Assembly: GCF_003605735.1 (NCBI RefSeq)
Contig: NZ_QXTJ01000026.1
Span: 211,912-275,911 of the forward strand
Direction of reading: 5' to 3'
DNA: 64,000 nucleotides
Source: Pseudomonas sp. LS-2
GTDB lineage: Bacteria > Pseudomonadota > Gammaproteobacteria > Pseudomonadales > Pseudomonadaceae
Under the pieces are notes generated by a model. The model had not been told where the DNA came from. It worked only from the letters and a program-made list of their open reading frames with translations, and searched no databases. Positions 19,906 to 27,673 of the stretch are shown here, piece after piece. Made by a program: the position numbers and the translations under genes. How positions within the stretch are numbered: the first letter of the stretch is position 1; every line of letters begins with the position of its first letter.

Positions 19906-20430
19906 ATGACTAATCAGCTCACCTCCCTGTTCACGCTGCCCAATCGGCTCCCCGAATTGCCGGTCAGCCAGCAAACCGACGCCTATCGCCGTCGCATCCA
20001 GAAACTGCCGCGCAAAACCCAACAAATCTTCCTGCTCAGTCGTCTCGACCAACTGCCCTACGCCGACATCGCGCACCTGCTGGAACAGGACGTCGAATCC
20101 GTGGAGCGTTGCATGATCCGTGTGCTGGAGCAGTGCAGCGACGACACCGCAGCGCCCATCAACCTGCAGGCGGTGCGCTGGTATGTGCATCTTCAAAGCC
20201 CGCAGGCCACGGCCAGCCAGCGTATCGAATTCCGCCACTGGCTGGATGCCGACGCCCTGCACCTCAGCGCTTTCCAGGCCACCGAACGCCTGTGGCGCAG
20301 ACTTCAGGCGCCGGCGGCGATTCTGGGCGCAAGCGGCTGGCATCGACGCAAACGCCGCGTCTACATCGGCTGGTTGCTGTTGACCGCATTTCTGTGCAGC
20401 TTGCTGGTCGCCGCAGAAGCCTTCACCTGA
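19906..20430 (+). CDS. Sigma-region-4-like HTH joined to a FecR N-terminal (DUF4880) domain and a membrane anchor
   Basis: Protein of 174 residues. Residues ~30-75 resemble the region-4 HTH of ECF sigma factors (LPRKTQQIFLLSRLDQLPYADIA followed by VESVERCMIRVLEQC). Residues ~85-125 match the DUF4880 N-terminal part of FecR/PupR anti-sigma factors (AVRWYVHLQSPQATASQRIEFRHWL followed by ADALHLSAFQATERLW). A hydrophobic segment (YIGWLLLTAFLCSLLVAAEAF) ends the chain. So it looks like the C-terminal end of a sigma factor run into the start of its anti-sigma factor, lacking sigma region 2 and the periplasmic FecR part. It sits beside prrF behind a candidate Fur box. It may be a remnant of a fecI-fecR pair or a functional small regulator. 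Confidence 0.75.
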   Translation: MTNQLTSLFTLPNRLPELPVSQQTDAYRRRIQKLPRKTQQIFLLSRLDQLPYADIAHLLEQDVESVERCMIRVLEQCSDDTAAPINLQAVRWYVHLQSPQATASQRIEFRHWLDADALHLSAFQATERLWRRLQAPAAILGASGWHRRKRRVYIGWLLLTAFLCSLLVAAEAFT

Positions 20431-20543
20431 GTCTCATCGTCAACCGTTTCTGTCGCCGCCGGTTTTCTCGATCCGTGTAAAGTACCTGTCATAACAGCCA
20501 CCCAGTGGCGTTGCGTTGGCATTAACGTACTCAGGAACTTTCC

Positions 20544-21686
20544 GTGATCCAGACCGCCCTTTCCATTACTTGCGATTTCGACAGCGGTAACATCGTCGTG
20601 CTCGATGCGAGCGATCCGCAGCATGTGCAACTGGCCATGCGCCCCGACACCCGCAGCCCGCACTTCCAATGGTTTCACTTCAAGGTCGACGGCATGCGGG
20701 TCGGCCAGCCCCACGGGTTCAGCCTGACGAATGCCAGCGAATCCAGCTACAACCGCGCCTGGACCGGCTACAACGCCGCCGCGTCGTACGATCAGAAGAC
20801 CTGGTTTCGCGTGCCGAGCCACTTCGACGGCAAGGCGCTGAATTTCAACCTCACTCCCGAACAGCCGCAGATCTGGTTTGCCTATTTCGAGCCTTACAGC
20901 CGCGAACGTCATGACTGGCTGATCGATCAGGCACTGAACAAGGCCGGAACAGAGTTGCTCGCCACCGGCAAAAGCGTCGAAGGCCGTGAGATTCCGTTGC
21001 TGCGCAAGGGTGACGGCGCGCCAGGCAAGCGCAAGATCTGGATCATCGCCCAACAGCACCCCGGCGAGCACATGGCCGAGTGGTTCATGGAAGGCGTGAT
21101 CGAGCGCCTGCAGGAAAACGACGCAGAGTTGCAGACCCTGCTCGCCTCGGCCGATCTGTACCTGGTGCCGCACATGAACCCGGATGGCTCGTTCCACGGC
21201 CACCTGCGCACCAACGCGCAGGGCAAGGACCTGAACCGCGCCTGGCAGGATTCGACCCCCGAGCTGAGCCCCGAGGTGTTCTTCATCAAGGAACAGATGG
21301 AAAAGTATGGCGTGGACATGTTCCTCGACGTACATGGCGACGAAGAAATCCCTTACGTCTTCACGGCCGCGTGCGAAGGCAACCCCGGTTACACCGACAA
21401 GCAGAAGGCGCTGGAAGCCGACTTCCGCACACGCCTTTGCAACCTCACCCCCGACTTCCAGACCCGATACGGCTACCCGAAATCGGCGCCGGGCAAGGCC
21501 AACATGAACCTGGCGTGCAACAGCGTCGGCGAGCGTTACCAATGCCTGGCACTGACCCTGGAAATGCCGTTCAAGGACAACGACGACGCGCCCGATGTCG
21601 TCACTGGCTGGTCAGGCAAACGCTCGATGCAGCTGGCGCGGGATGTGTTGACCACGTTGGGGCAGATGGTTTCGGTGCTGCGCTGA
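20544..21686 (+). CDS. M14-type cytosolic zinc carboxypeptidase
   Basis: Metallocarboxypeptidase of 380 residues. An N-terminal beta domain (SITCDFDSGNIVVLDA, WFHFKVDGMRVGQPH) precedes the M14 catalytic domain. Zinc ligands are in QQHPGEHMAEW (H-x-x-E) and the later DVHGDEEIPYVF His; MNPDGSFHGHLRTNAQGKDLNR is the substrate Asn-Arg segment, and LTLEMPFKDN near the end supplies the catalytic Glu. No signal peptide is seen. The start is a GTG with AGGAAC upstream. The peptide substrate is unknown. Confidence 0.88.
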   Translation: MIQTALSITCDFDSGNIVVLDASDPQHVQLAMRPDTRSPHFQWFHFKVDGMRVGQPHGFSLTNASESSYNRAWTGYNAAASYDQKTWFRVPSHFDGKALNFNLTPEQPQIWFAYFEPYSRERHDWLIDQALNKAGTELLATGKSVEGREIPLLRKGDGAPGKRKIWIIAQQHPGEHMAEWFMEGVIERLQENDAELQTLLASADLYLVPHMNPDGSFHGHLRTNAQGKDLNRAWQDSTPELSPEVFFIKEQMEKYGVDMFLDVHGDEEIPYVFTAACEGNPGYTDKQKALEADFRTRLCNLTPDFQTRYGYPKSAPGKANMNLACNSVGERYQCLALTLEMPFKDNDDAPDVVTGWSGKRSMQLARDVLTTLGQMVSVLR

Positions 21687-21710
21687 GTCTGTCGCTGAAC
21701 ACACATCCCC

Positions 21711-21780
21711 TGTAGCAGCCCGGCGGGCCAGCGGTGGCACTGTCAGAGACGCCACCGCCGGCAAGCCGGACCGCTACGGT
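21711..21780. repeat. REP palindrome
   Basis: Arms TGTAGCAGCCCGGCGGGCC and GCCGGCAAGCCGGACCGCTAC flank a short spacer containing GGTGGC/GCCACC, the same REP class as at 3192 and 36415 (imperfect left arm). Confidence 0.75.
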
Positions 21781-21882
21781 TCATGCATTGTGCAGGCGCC
21801 AGGCAAGGCATCCAGTGCATTCGCCAGCAGGTCCGCTCTCACACCAGCCCGGCAGCGTCGATGCCTCCAGCACCGCTCACGT

Positions 21883-22419
21883 TTATTTCCCGCGCAACAT
21901 GCTGTCCAGCACCTCATCCCTCCTGATCCAGCCATGAAACAGTGCGGCCGCCAGGTGCATGAGGATGGTCAGGAAGAACAGATAGGCCAGATAACGATGG
22001 GCCTTGCGCAGGAACGCGAAGGTTTCGGCGTGTGCAGCCACGATCGAAGGCAGGCGCAACGAGGTCCCCAGCACGACCGGGTCCCCGGCCGCTGAAATCA
22101 TCGCCCAGCCAATCAACGGCATCGCCAGCATCAATGCATACAGCAGATAGTGCGACAGCTTCGCCGCGAGTGCCTGCCAGGCGGGCAAGTCGGCGGGCAA
22201 CGGCGGCGTGTGGGTGCACAGCCGCACGATCAGACGCACGATCACCAGCAACAGAATCGCGATGCCCAGAGGCTTGTGCAGATTGAGTAACCACTCGTGG
22301 CGCTCGGACACGGAGGCGACCATCCCGGCGCCGATGAACAGCATGGCGATGATCATCAGCGCCATCAGCCAGTGCAGCGCCCGTGCCAGTGGGGCGAAAT
22401 GGGGGGTTGGCGTACTCAT
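21883..22419 (-). CDS. Cytochrome b561
   Basis: Di-heme inner-membrane electron carrier of 178 residues with four hydrophobic segments. His residues in ALHWLMALMII, NLHKPLGIAIL, KLSHYLLYALML and KAHRYLAYLFFL fit the CybB pattern of b-heme ligation. Its start overlaps the stop of the peroxidase gene (22416-22419), so the two are coupled. It probably delivers electrons from quinol to the periplasmic peroxidase, an inference from the gene pair. Confidence 0.9.
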   Translation of the reverse strand: MSTPTPHFAPLARALHWLMALMIIAMLFIGAGMVASVSERHEWLLNLHKPLGIAILLLVIVRLIVRLCTHTPPLPADLPAWQALAAKLSHYLLYALMLAMPLIGWAMISAAGDPVVLGTSLRLPSIVAAHAETFAFLRKAHRYLAYLFFLTILMHLAAALFHGWIRRDEVLDSMLRGK

Positions 22420-23501
22420 GGCTGTTTCTCCTGCGCGGGCTCGGCTTTCAGCTGATCGACTTCACTGGTACGACGCATGTAGGACGCCGCGTACGCCGCC
22501 GAACGCGCGGCCAGCAGTGGGTCGTCGGAACCTTCGATGCCGCTTGGCAGAATCAGCGGGTCATAGTTGATGTCGCGGCAGTCGCCATTGAGTTGCGGGC
22601 TGTCCTTGTCCACCACCAGCGTCCCGGCGTCGACGGTCTTGTGCTTGCCCGTCCAGGCTTTCGACGCGTCGTTGGTCGGATCCTGAGCATTGGCCACTGT
22701 CAGCACCAGCTTCCAGCGTTGCGGGCCGCTTTCCAGTTTCTCTGTCAGATCCTTCTGCAAGTAATCCTTGGCGTCGGGCGCCGGCTCACTCGCTGTGGCT
22801 TCAGGCACCAGGCTCCAGCGCACGGCCTGTCGCTTGCCGTTCGAATCCACCAGCACGAACGCGTTGATGCTGTTGTAAGTCTCGGTGACAAAACTGGCGG
22901 ACGGTTTCGCGGTCTTGACCCACGCCAGGAACGGCTGGGCCTCGGGGTGCGCGGCGAAGAATGCCGGGGGTTTGGATGGGTCAGGCTTGCCGGTCTTGGG
23001 ATCCGGCGCCGTGGCCTTTTGCAGATCGACGAAGGCCTGCGGCGTGCCGACCGGGAACAGCGGCATGCTGTTCATTCCGGTGCGCCACTGCTCGCCGTCG
23101 GGTTGCGTGAATTGCACCGCGAAACTGCGCAGCGGCGCGGCGCTGTCGGGCGAGTAAGGGTTGCCGGTCGGCAGCGCCAGTCGCCCGATCACCGGGGTGC
23201 GGCCCGCCGCGAAGACTTGCGCTCTGGACAGCGTCGCCGCCGCGCCATTGCTTTCAAAGTACCCGGCGACACAAATGCCTTTTGGGTGATTGCGCCGATA
23301 CCCCGGGTGAACGCCATTGTTGTGCTCGAACACATCGACCACCCGTGCCGGGGTCAGGCGTTGCGGGTCCAGACTGCCGTTGACATAGGCGAAGGCCCCG
23401 GCAGCGATCAGCACCACCAGGCCAATGCCGGCCATGCGCGCCAGTTTCTGCGGCGTACTGAGGGGCGGTTTGCGGGGGTACGGCGGCTCACGGTCTACCA
23501 T
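22416..23501 (-). CDS. Catalase-related peroxidase, membrane-anchored (SrpA-like)
   Basis: Heme protein of 361 residues, shorter than true catalases (~480+). An N-terminal membrane anchor or signal (MAGIGLVVLIAAGAFAYVNG) is followed by the reduced catalase fold; the heme-pocket His lies in YRRNHPKGICVAGYFESNG, and later segments (FAVQFTQPDGEQWRTGMNSMP, AFVLVDSNGKRQAVRWSLVP) match the family. Such short forms act mainly as organic peroxidases. It precedes cytochrome b561 and is divergent from an ECF sigma/anti-sigma pair, with an ECF-type promoter upstream. Confidence 0.9.
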   Translation of the reverse strand: MVDREPPYPRKPPLSTPQKLARMAGIGLVVLIAAGAFAYVNGSLDPQRLTPARVVDVFEHNNGVHPGYRRNHPKGICVAGYFESNGAAATLSRAQVFAAGRTPVIGRLALPTGNPYSPDSAAPLRSFAVQFTQPDGEQWRTGMNSMPLFPVGTPQAFVDLQKATAPDPKTGKPDPSKPPAFFAAHPEAQPFLAWVKTAKPSASFVTETYNSINAFVLVDSNGKRQAVRWSLVPEATASEPAPDAKDYLQKDLTEKLESGPQRWKLVLTVANAQDPTNDASKAWTGKHKTVDAGTLVVDKDSPQLNGDCRDINYDPLILPSGIEGSDDPLLAARSAAYAASYMRRTSEVDQLKAEPAQEKQP

Positions 23502-23574
23502 GGAAAACTCTCCGGGCCTGAGGCCTCTAAGAAAAACGTCGGTTGACTGCTATCAATCAGTCAGGGTGCAGTGG

Positions 23575-23599
23575 GACGTGGCAGCCAAGGCTTTATTCC
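23575..23599 (-). promoter_or_regulatory. ECF-type promoter of the peroxidase operon
   Basis: On the minus strand GGAATAA (23599-23593), 14 bases, then CGTC (23578-23575). This is the classic ECF -35/-10 form and has the same spacing as the promoter facing the other way at 23628. Confidence 0.72.
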
Positions 23600-23627
23600 A
23601 CGACACGATAGTTATTTTTTTAGCGGT

Positions 23628-23652
23628 GGAATAACTTGCATTGGCGTGCGTC
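23628..23652 (+). promoter_or_regulatory. ECF-type promoter of the sigma/anti-sigma operon
   Basis: GGAATAA (23628-23634), 14 bases, then CGTC (23649-23652), 53 bp before the sigma gene. Identical -35 heptamer, spacing and CGTC box to the divergent promoter indicate that the sigma factor activates both. Confidence 0.75.
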
Positions 23653-23704
23653 TTTCTGGTCATACGATCCGAAACGATCCCGCTGATCGACCTGGAAGCC
23701 TCCT

Positions 23705-24217
23705 ATGAATGATGTTGACGATCAATTACGAGAACTGCTGCCACGCATGCGCCGCTTCGCCGTGTCGCTGACCCGCGACCCCAGCAGCGCCGACGATCTG
23801 GTGCAGTCGAGCCTGGAAAAAGCGTTGTCGGCCTGGAGCAGCAAGCGGCCTGACGGCGACTTGCGTGCCTGGCTGTTCTCCATTCTTTATAGGCAATTTC
23901 TCGACAGTCATCGACGTTCGCGCCGATACAGCCGCATGCTCGAGCTGTTCACCGGTGGCAAGGAGGACCATTTCGAGCCCTCCGTCGAGCGCACGGTCGT
24001 CGCCCAGACCACCTTGCAGGCTTTCGAGCGGCTGAACACCGAGCAGCGCGCACTGTTGCTCTGGGTCTCGGTCGAAGGCTTGAGCTACAACGAAGTGGCT
24101 GCAATTCTCGATGTACCGGTGGGCACTGTCATGTCCCGCCTGTCACGCGCGCGCCAGGCCCTGCGCCTGCTCAGCGAAGGCGAAATCACCACCCCTGTCC
24201 TGCGGATATTGAAATGA
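23705..24217 (+). CDS. ECF RNA polymerase sigma factor
   Basis: Sigma-70 family extracytoplasmic-function factor of 170 residues. Region 2 (LLPRMRRFAVSLTRDPSSADDLVQSSLEKAL, LRAWLFSILYRQFLD) and region 4 (LNTEQRALLLWVSVEGLSYNEVAAILD, PVGTVMSRLSRARQ) are complete. Overlaps the anti-sigma start by four bases (ATGA). It probably recognises the two GGAATAA/CGTC promoters in the upstream gap and so drives the peroxidase/cytochrome operon and itself. Confidence 0.92.
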   Translation: MNDVDDQLRELLPRMRRFAVSLTRDPSSADDLVQSSLEKALSAWSSKRPDGDLRAWLFSILYRQFLDSHRRSRRYSRMLELFTGGKEDHFEPSVERTVVAQTTLQAFERLNTEQRALLLWVSVEGLSYNEVAAILDVPVGTVMSRLSRARQALRLLSEGEITTPVLRILK

Positions 24218-24972
24218 TCACCTTGCCCCCCAGCGAACGCGACCTGCACGCCTACGTCGACGGTCAGCTCAACGACGCCGATCAACAAACCCTGGAAACC
24301 TATCTGGCGGCCAACCCGGAGATGGCAAAGCAACTGCAAGCCTGGCAACGGGATGTTCAGAACCTGCGCGCCGGCCTCAGTGGCGAGCTGCACAGACCGA
24401 TGAATCCGGAACTGGACCCTGCGTACATTCGTCAACGGTTACGCCGCAATCGCACGCGTCACTTCGCGACCGCGGCGGTGTTGCTGATCGCCGTGGGCAT
24501 TGGCGGCCTCAGTGGCTGGCAGGCCCGTGAGATGACGCTGGCCAGCGCTGTTCTGCCCATGGCGGACGCGGTCCAGGCGTACCGGATGTTCGCGGTCAAC
24601 GACAGCATGGCCAGCGACTGGAACGCGGGTAAACCGAACAATGTGCAAGTCTGGCTGGACAAGAACTTCGCTCAGGCCAATCGTCTGCCGGACCTTGAGT
24701 CAGCCGGCTTCAAGCCGGTGAGCGGACGCCTGACCAGCACCGAACAGGGCGCCGCGGCCATGGTGGTGTACAAGGATGCCGACGGACGCACGCTGAGTTT
24801 CTACATCCGCCCACCGGGAGTGCAAAATCACCTGCTGCCTCGCGGTACCCGTCGCGATGGCGAGTTGCAGGCCGATTACTGGTCAAGCGGGCGTTACAAC
24901 TACGCTGTGGTTGGCCCGGCAGACGACCCCGCCGCCCAGGCCGCGCGCCAGGCGATCAAGCAACCGATCTAG
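24214..24972 (+). CDS. Anti-sigma factor (single-pass membrane protein)
   Basis: Protein of 252 residues. The N-terminal cytoplasmic part (PSERDLHAYVDGQLNDADQQTLETYLAANPEMA) is the usual anti-sigma interaction domain, without the HxxxCxxC zinc motif of ZAS proteins. One transmembrane segment (HFATAAVLLIAVGIGGLSGW, ~90-108) leads to a periplasmic domain (VNDSMASDWNAG ... AAAMVVYKDADGRTLSFYI). Position and overlap with the ECF gene identify it. It probably senses envelope oxidants or release signals; the signal is unknown. Confidence 0.88.
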   Translation: MITLPPSERDLHAYVDGQLNDADQQTLETYLAANPEMAKQLQAWQRDVQNLRAGLSGELHRPMNPELDPAYIRQRLRRNRTRHFATAAVLLIAVGIGGLSGWQAREMTLASAVLPMADAVQAYRMFAVNDSMASDWNAGKPNNVQVWLDKNFAQANRLPDLESAGFKPVSGRLTSTEQGAAAMVVYKDADGRTLSFYIRPPGVQNHLLPRGTRRDGELQADYWSSGRYNYAVVGPADDPAAQAARQAIKQPI

Positions 24973-25063
24973 CAGGGCATCGGCCGTTGCGGGTCTGTGG
25001 CCAATCCCGAAACGGGTTGGCCACCTGGCAACGGGAGACAGGCAATCGGGTGCATCAGACGGG

Positions 25064-26668
25064 TCAAACCTGACCCTGCAGCCGAGCCGGATCGCTCTGC
25101 AACAGCACCTTGTCCTGAATCCCGGCCAGTGTCTGCTTCAGCCATGAAACCCCGTGGCCGAGCTTCGCTTCCTTGTCCTGCTGCAAGGCCTGGTTCAGCA
25201 CACTGAGGAAATTCTGGGTTTTCGAGGATTTCAGCGGCGTGGTCTTGTCGTCTTCCAGATGTCCCATGACGTAACGGGAGATCCGCGTGGACTGACTGGC
25301 CGACTGACTCACGCTCGCATTCACCAGTGCGCCCTTGTCGTAGCCGATGCTGGTCTTGCTGCTGGCCTGATCGCTGATCTGGTAATACAGGTAATTCTGC
25401 GAAGCCGGGTCTCTGCTCAGGTCCAGCTTCTGCCCCGACCACAATGGCTTGTGGTAGCTGGCGGTCAAGTGCGACTGCTGCTCCTGAACGATGCTCCGGT
25501 TGAGCTGATCACGGCCCTTCGATTGCGTCGACTGCGACAGGTCATAGGCGAAACTGTCCATCTCACTGGGTCGCGCCGGGTTGGCGTATTCGCCTTTCTC
25601 GCTGACCGACGCCCTGAAGTCGGCAAGGCCGGTGAGCAGGCTGTGATCGGTGTCGGTCAGCTCGATGGAGCTGACCGACTGCGGCGCGTCGGACACTCGG
25701 GTGGCTGGGTAGTGACTGTGCAGAGTCGTGAACGCATCTTCGAACATCGACAGCAATTGCTGATCGCCGTCGCCACGTTTGCGCGCCGCCTCGATCTGGC
25801 TCATGTAGCCTTTGAGCGCCTTGGCCTGCTGGTCGCTGTCGCCGAGCACGGCCGCGTTTTTCAGGTCCACTGACATGTCCAGATTGCCCAGCGCACCGCT
25901 CATCTTTACCGAGCGCACGTCGGCATCGGCGTGCAATTGCAGGGTCTGGATGCTCTGCTCATCGAGCTTGATTCGGGTATTCAGGTCGACCGATGAGAAC
26001 ACGCTGGCATCGAACTGGGTCAGCGCGTCCAGCTTCAGTTGCGGCGGCCGGGCGGTCAGGCCGTCGATGGCGGACTGAAAGCCGTCGGCCATCTGGCCCA
26101 GCGCCGACAGCTCGTCATCGCTCAGGTCGCCCCCGGAGACCTGGGCCTGCACCGCCAGCCCGTTATCCTGACTGGTCAGCGTCAACTGCACGGTTTTGCC
26201 GCTGGCGGTCTTGAGCGTCAGCGTGATGGAATTGTCGGCAGCCGCGCTGTGCAGTTTGGCCTGGGCCGCCGCGAGCTCGGCCGGTTCGAGCGCCTTGGCG
26301 GTAGACGTGCGAATCACCGACTGGGAAATGCTCTTGCCGGTGTGTGCCAGTTGCGACATGAGCGAAGCGCCCAACCCCTGAAAACGACCGACGCCGGACG
26401 TGGTGCTGAAGTTGCCCATCATGTTCAGCGACACCTGGTCCTGCTGGGTGTATTCCCAGGCGGGCGGGATGTCAGGGTTGGCGATCAGGCCTCGGACGTT
26501 ATACGTCTGAGCGTCGACGATAGCGGCGTCCTGCCCCAGGCTCACGACCGATGAGGGAGAAGACGCACTGTTCGCCGACGTGACGACGTTGCCGGTGAGC
26601 GGCTCGCTGGTCGCCACTTTGGCAACCACCAGGGGTTGAGCGGCCGAAACAGAAGAAATCGCTGTCAT
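25064..26668 (-). CDS. Conserved protein of unknown function, cysteine-free
   Basis: 534 residues with no cysteine anywhere and no N-terminal hydrophobic signal. The first ~60 residues are rich in Ser, Ala and Val (TAISSVSAAQPLVVAKV). The middle contains acidic and Gln-rich helical stretches (LSDDELSALGQMADGFQSAID; GYMSQIEAARKRGDGDQQLL), the C-terminal third has a Ser/Gln-rich beta-like part (SASQSTRISRYVMGHL). The ATG at 26668 has GGAAG upstream. I do not recognise the family. The composition is like that of proteins exported by flagellar or type III machinery, but nothing nearby supports this. Confidence 0.7.
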   Translation of the reverse strand: MTAISSVSAAQPLVVAKVATSEPLTGNVVTSANSASSPSSVVSLGQDAAIVDAQTYNVRGLIANPDIPPAWEYTQQDQVSLNMMGNFSTTSGVGRFQGLGASLMSQLAHTGKSISQSVIRTSTAKALEPAELAAAQAKLHSAAADNSITLTLKTASGKTVQLTLTSQDNGLAVQAQVSGGDLSDDELSALGQMADGFQSAIDGLTARPPQLKLDALTQFDASVFSSVDLNTRIKLDEQSIQTLQLHADADVRSVKMSGALGNLDMSVDLKNAAVLGDSDQQAKALKGYMSQIEAARKRGDGDQQLLSMFEDAFTTLHSHYPATRVSDAPQSVSSIELTDTDHSLLTGLADFRASVSEKGEYANPARPSEMDSFAYDLSQSTQSKGRDQLNRSIVQEQQSHLTASYHKPLWSGQKLDLSRDPASQNYLYYQISDQASSKTSIGYDKGALVNASVSQSASQSTRISRYVMGHLEDDKTTPLKSSKTQNFLSVLNQALQQDKEAKLGHGVSWLKQTLAGIQDKVLLQSDPARLQGQV

Positions 26669-26754
26669 GTCACTTCCATGTCCGAGTAGATGGGTATTGC
26701 CCTACACAGACTGTCGGCCGCTCGATGTGTAACTTGAGTGATACAAAGCAACGA

Positions 26755-27167
26755 TCAAGCGAGGGCCTTGGCGATTTCGGCGAGGATCGCAGGGTCGTCA
26801 ATCGTCGCTGGAGTCGTATAGCCCTCGTGATCGGCGAAGCCTTCCTCGTCCACATAACCGCCGTCGCCGGTGTTGTAGTAGCCGGGGAAAGCGTGCAGAT
26901 ACGCTTGCAGATAGCGCGAATGATCACCCCACAGCGTCTGGCTACAGCCGGAAGGCAGCGGCAGCGCAATGACGATGGAGCCCTGTTCACCGGCCTCGAG
27001 CAGATGCCCGGCTTCGTCCATGACCTGAACCGCGTAACCGGGGACCGCTCGGTTGCTGGAGCCCGGCGCCTTGCCTGTTCGGCCCAGTATTGCTCACGAT
27101 CGGCGATGGAACGTTGATGATGCCGGGCGTAGTGCGCGCTCGCGGACGCGGGTTTTCTGTCATTCAT
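26755..27167 (-). pseudogene. Remnant of an acyl-CoA (propionyl-CoA type) synthetase
   Basis: The N-terminal segment HHQRSIADREQYWAEQARR (from ATG 27167) matches the ACS_N start of acetyl/propionyl-CoA synthetases. It is followed, in a different frame, by APGSSNRAVPGYAVQVMDEAG, ALPLPSGC and FPGYYNTGDGGYVDEEGF from the C-terminal half, and directly by the last residues TTPATIDDPAILAEI. Two large internal deletions (about 400 and about 70 residues by family comparison) and a frameshift remain. The intact enzyme is ~630 residues; about 130 codons are left. Not functional. Confidence 0.85.
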
Positions 27168-27239
27168 CCGTGGATCCCTGTGATTGTTTTTATGAGGGCT
27201 GACGACACAGGAATGAAATTAGCAGGAGCGCACGAGGCT

Positions 27240-27670
27240 GCGCAGTCCGTTGGCACAGCCGGCTCCCCAGCGATCATGGAGCCTCAGCACGCTGCTTTTG
27301 TATCAGTACGGCTTGCCGGCGGTGCCGTCGTTGAACAGGCCTGGCTGGCGGTAACGTCTTTTAGCAGGCTTTTGAGGCTGCCCGGAGGGCGTGGGAGCCT
27401 GACTTGTCGGCGATCTGCCGGGTACCGGCAGTAAGATCAGCCAGCTCGGCGCATCAGGCACACCGCACACACAGGTTTTGCTGGCGCTGCGCGCCAGATC
27501 GCCGACAAGTCGGGCTCCCACGGCCTTTGGCCAGAAGGCGTTCGGCGTGTCCTGCAATCCCGCAGCTTTTGTAGCAGTACGGCTTGCAGGCGGTGGCGTC
27601 TTTGAACAGACTTTTGATTCTGTCCGGATGGCGTGGGCAGACGCCAATGCGCAACGGTCGCACGCAAGGG
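27240..27670. repeat. REP cluster between the synthetase remnant and the MFS gene
   Basis: A 500-bp gene-free spacer packed with repeats. A 25-bp inverted repeat with one mismatch (27390-27414 and 27494-27518; arms contain GACTTGTCGGCGATCTG) flanks one hairpin unit. Two ~45-bp direct copies (27293 and 27567, each containing GTA-CAGTACGGCTTG and GGCGGT) add further REP cores. It looks like a BIME-type cluster. Confidence 0.75.
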
Positions 27671-27673
27671 CGA

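Noticed and set aside
23593-23634. Overlapping repeats around TTATTCC/GGAATAA read as a single operator palindrome
   Set aside because: Better explained as two separate -35 boxes of divergent ECF promoters, each with its own CGTC box at identical spacing.
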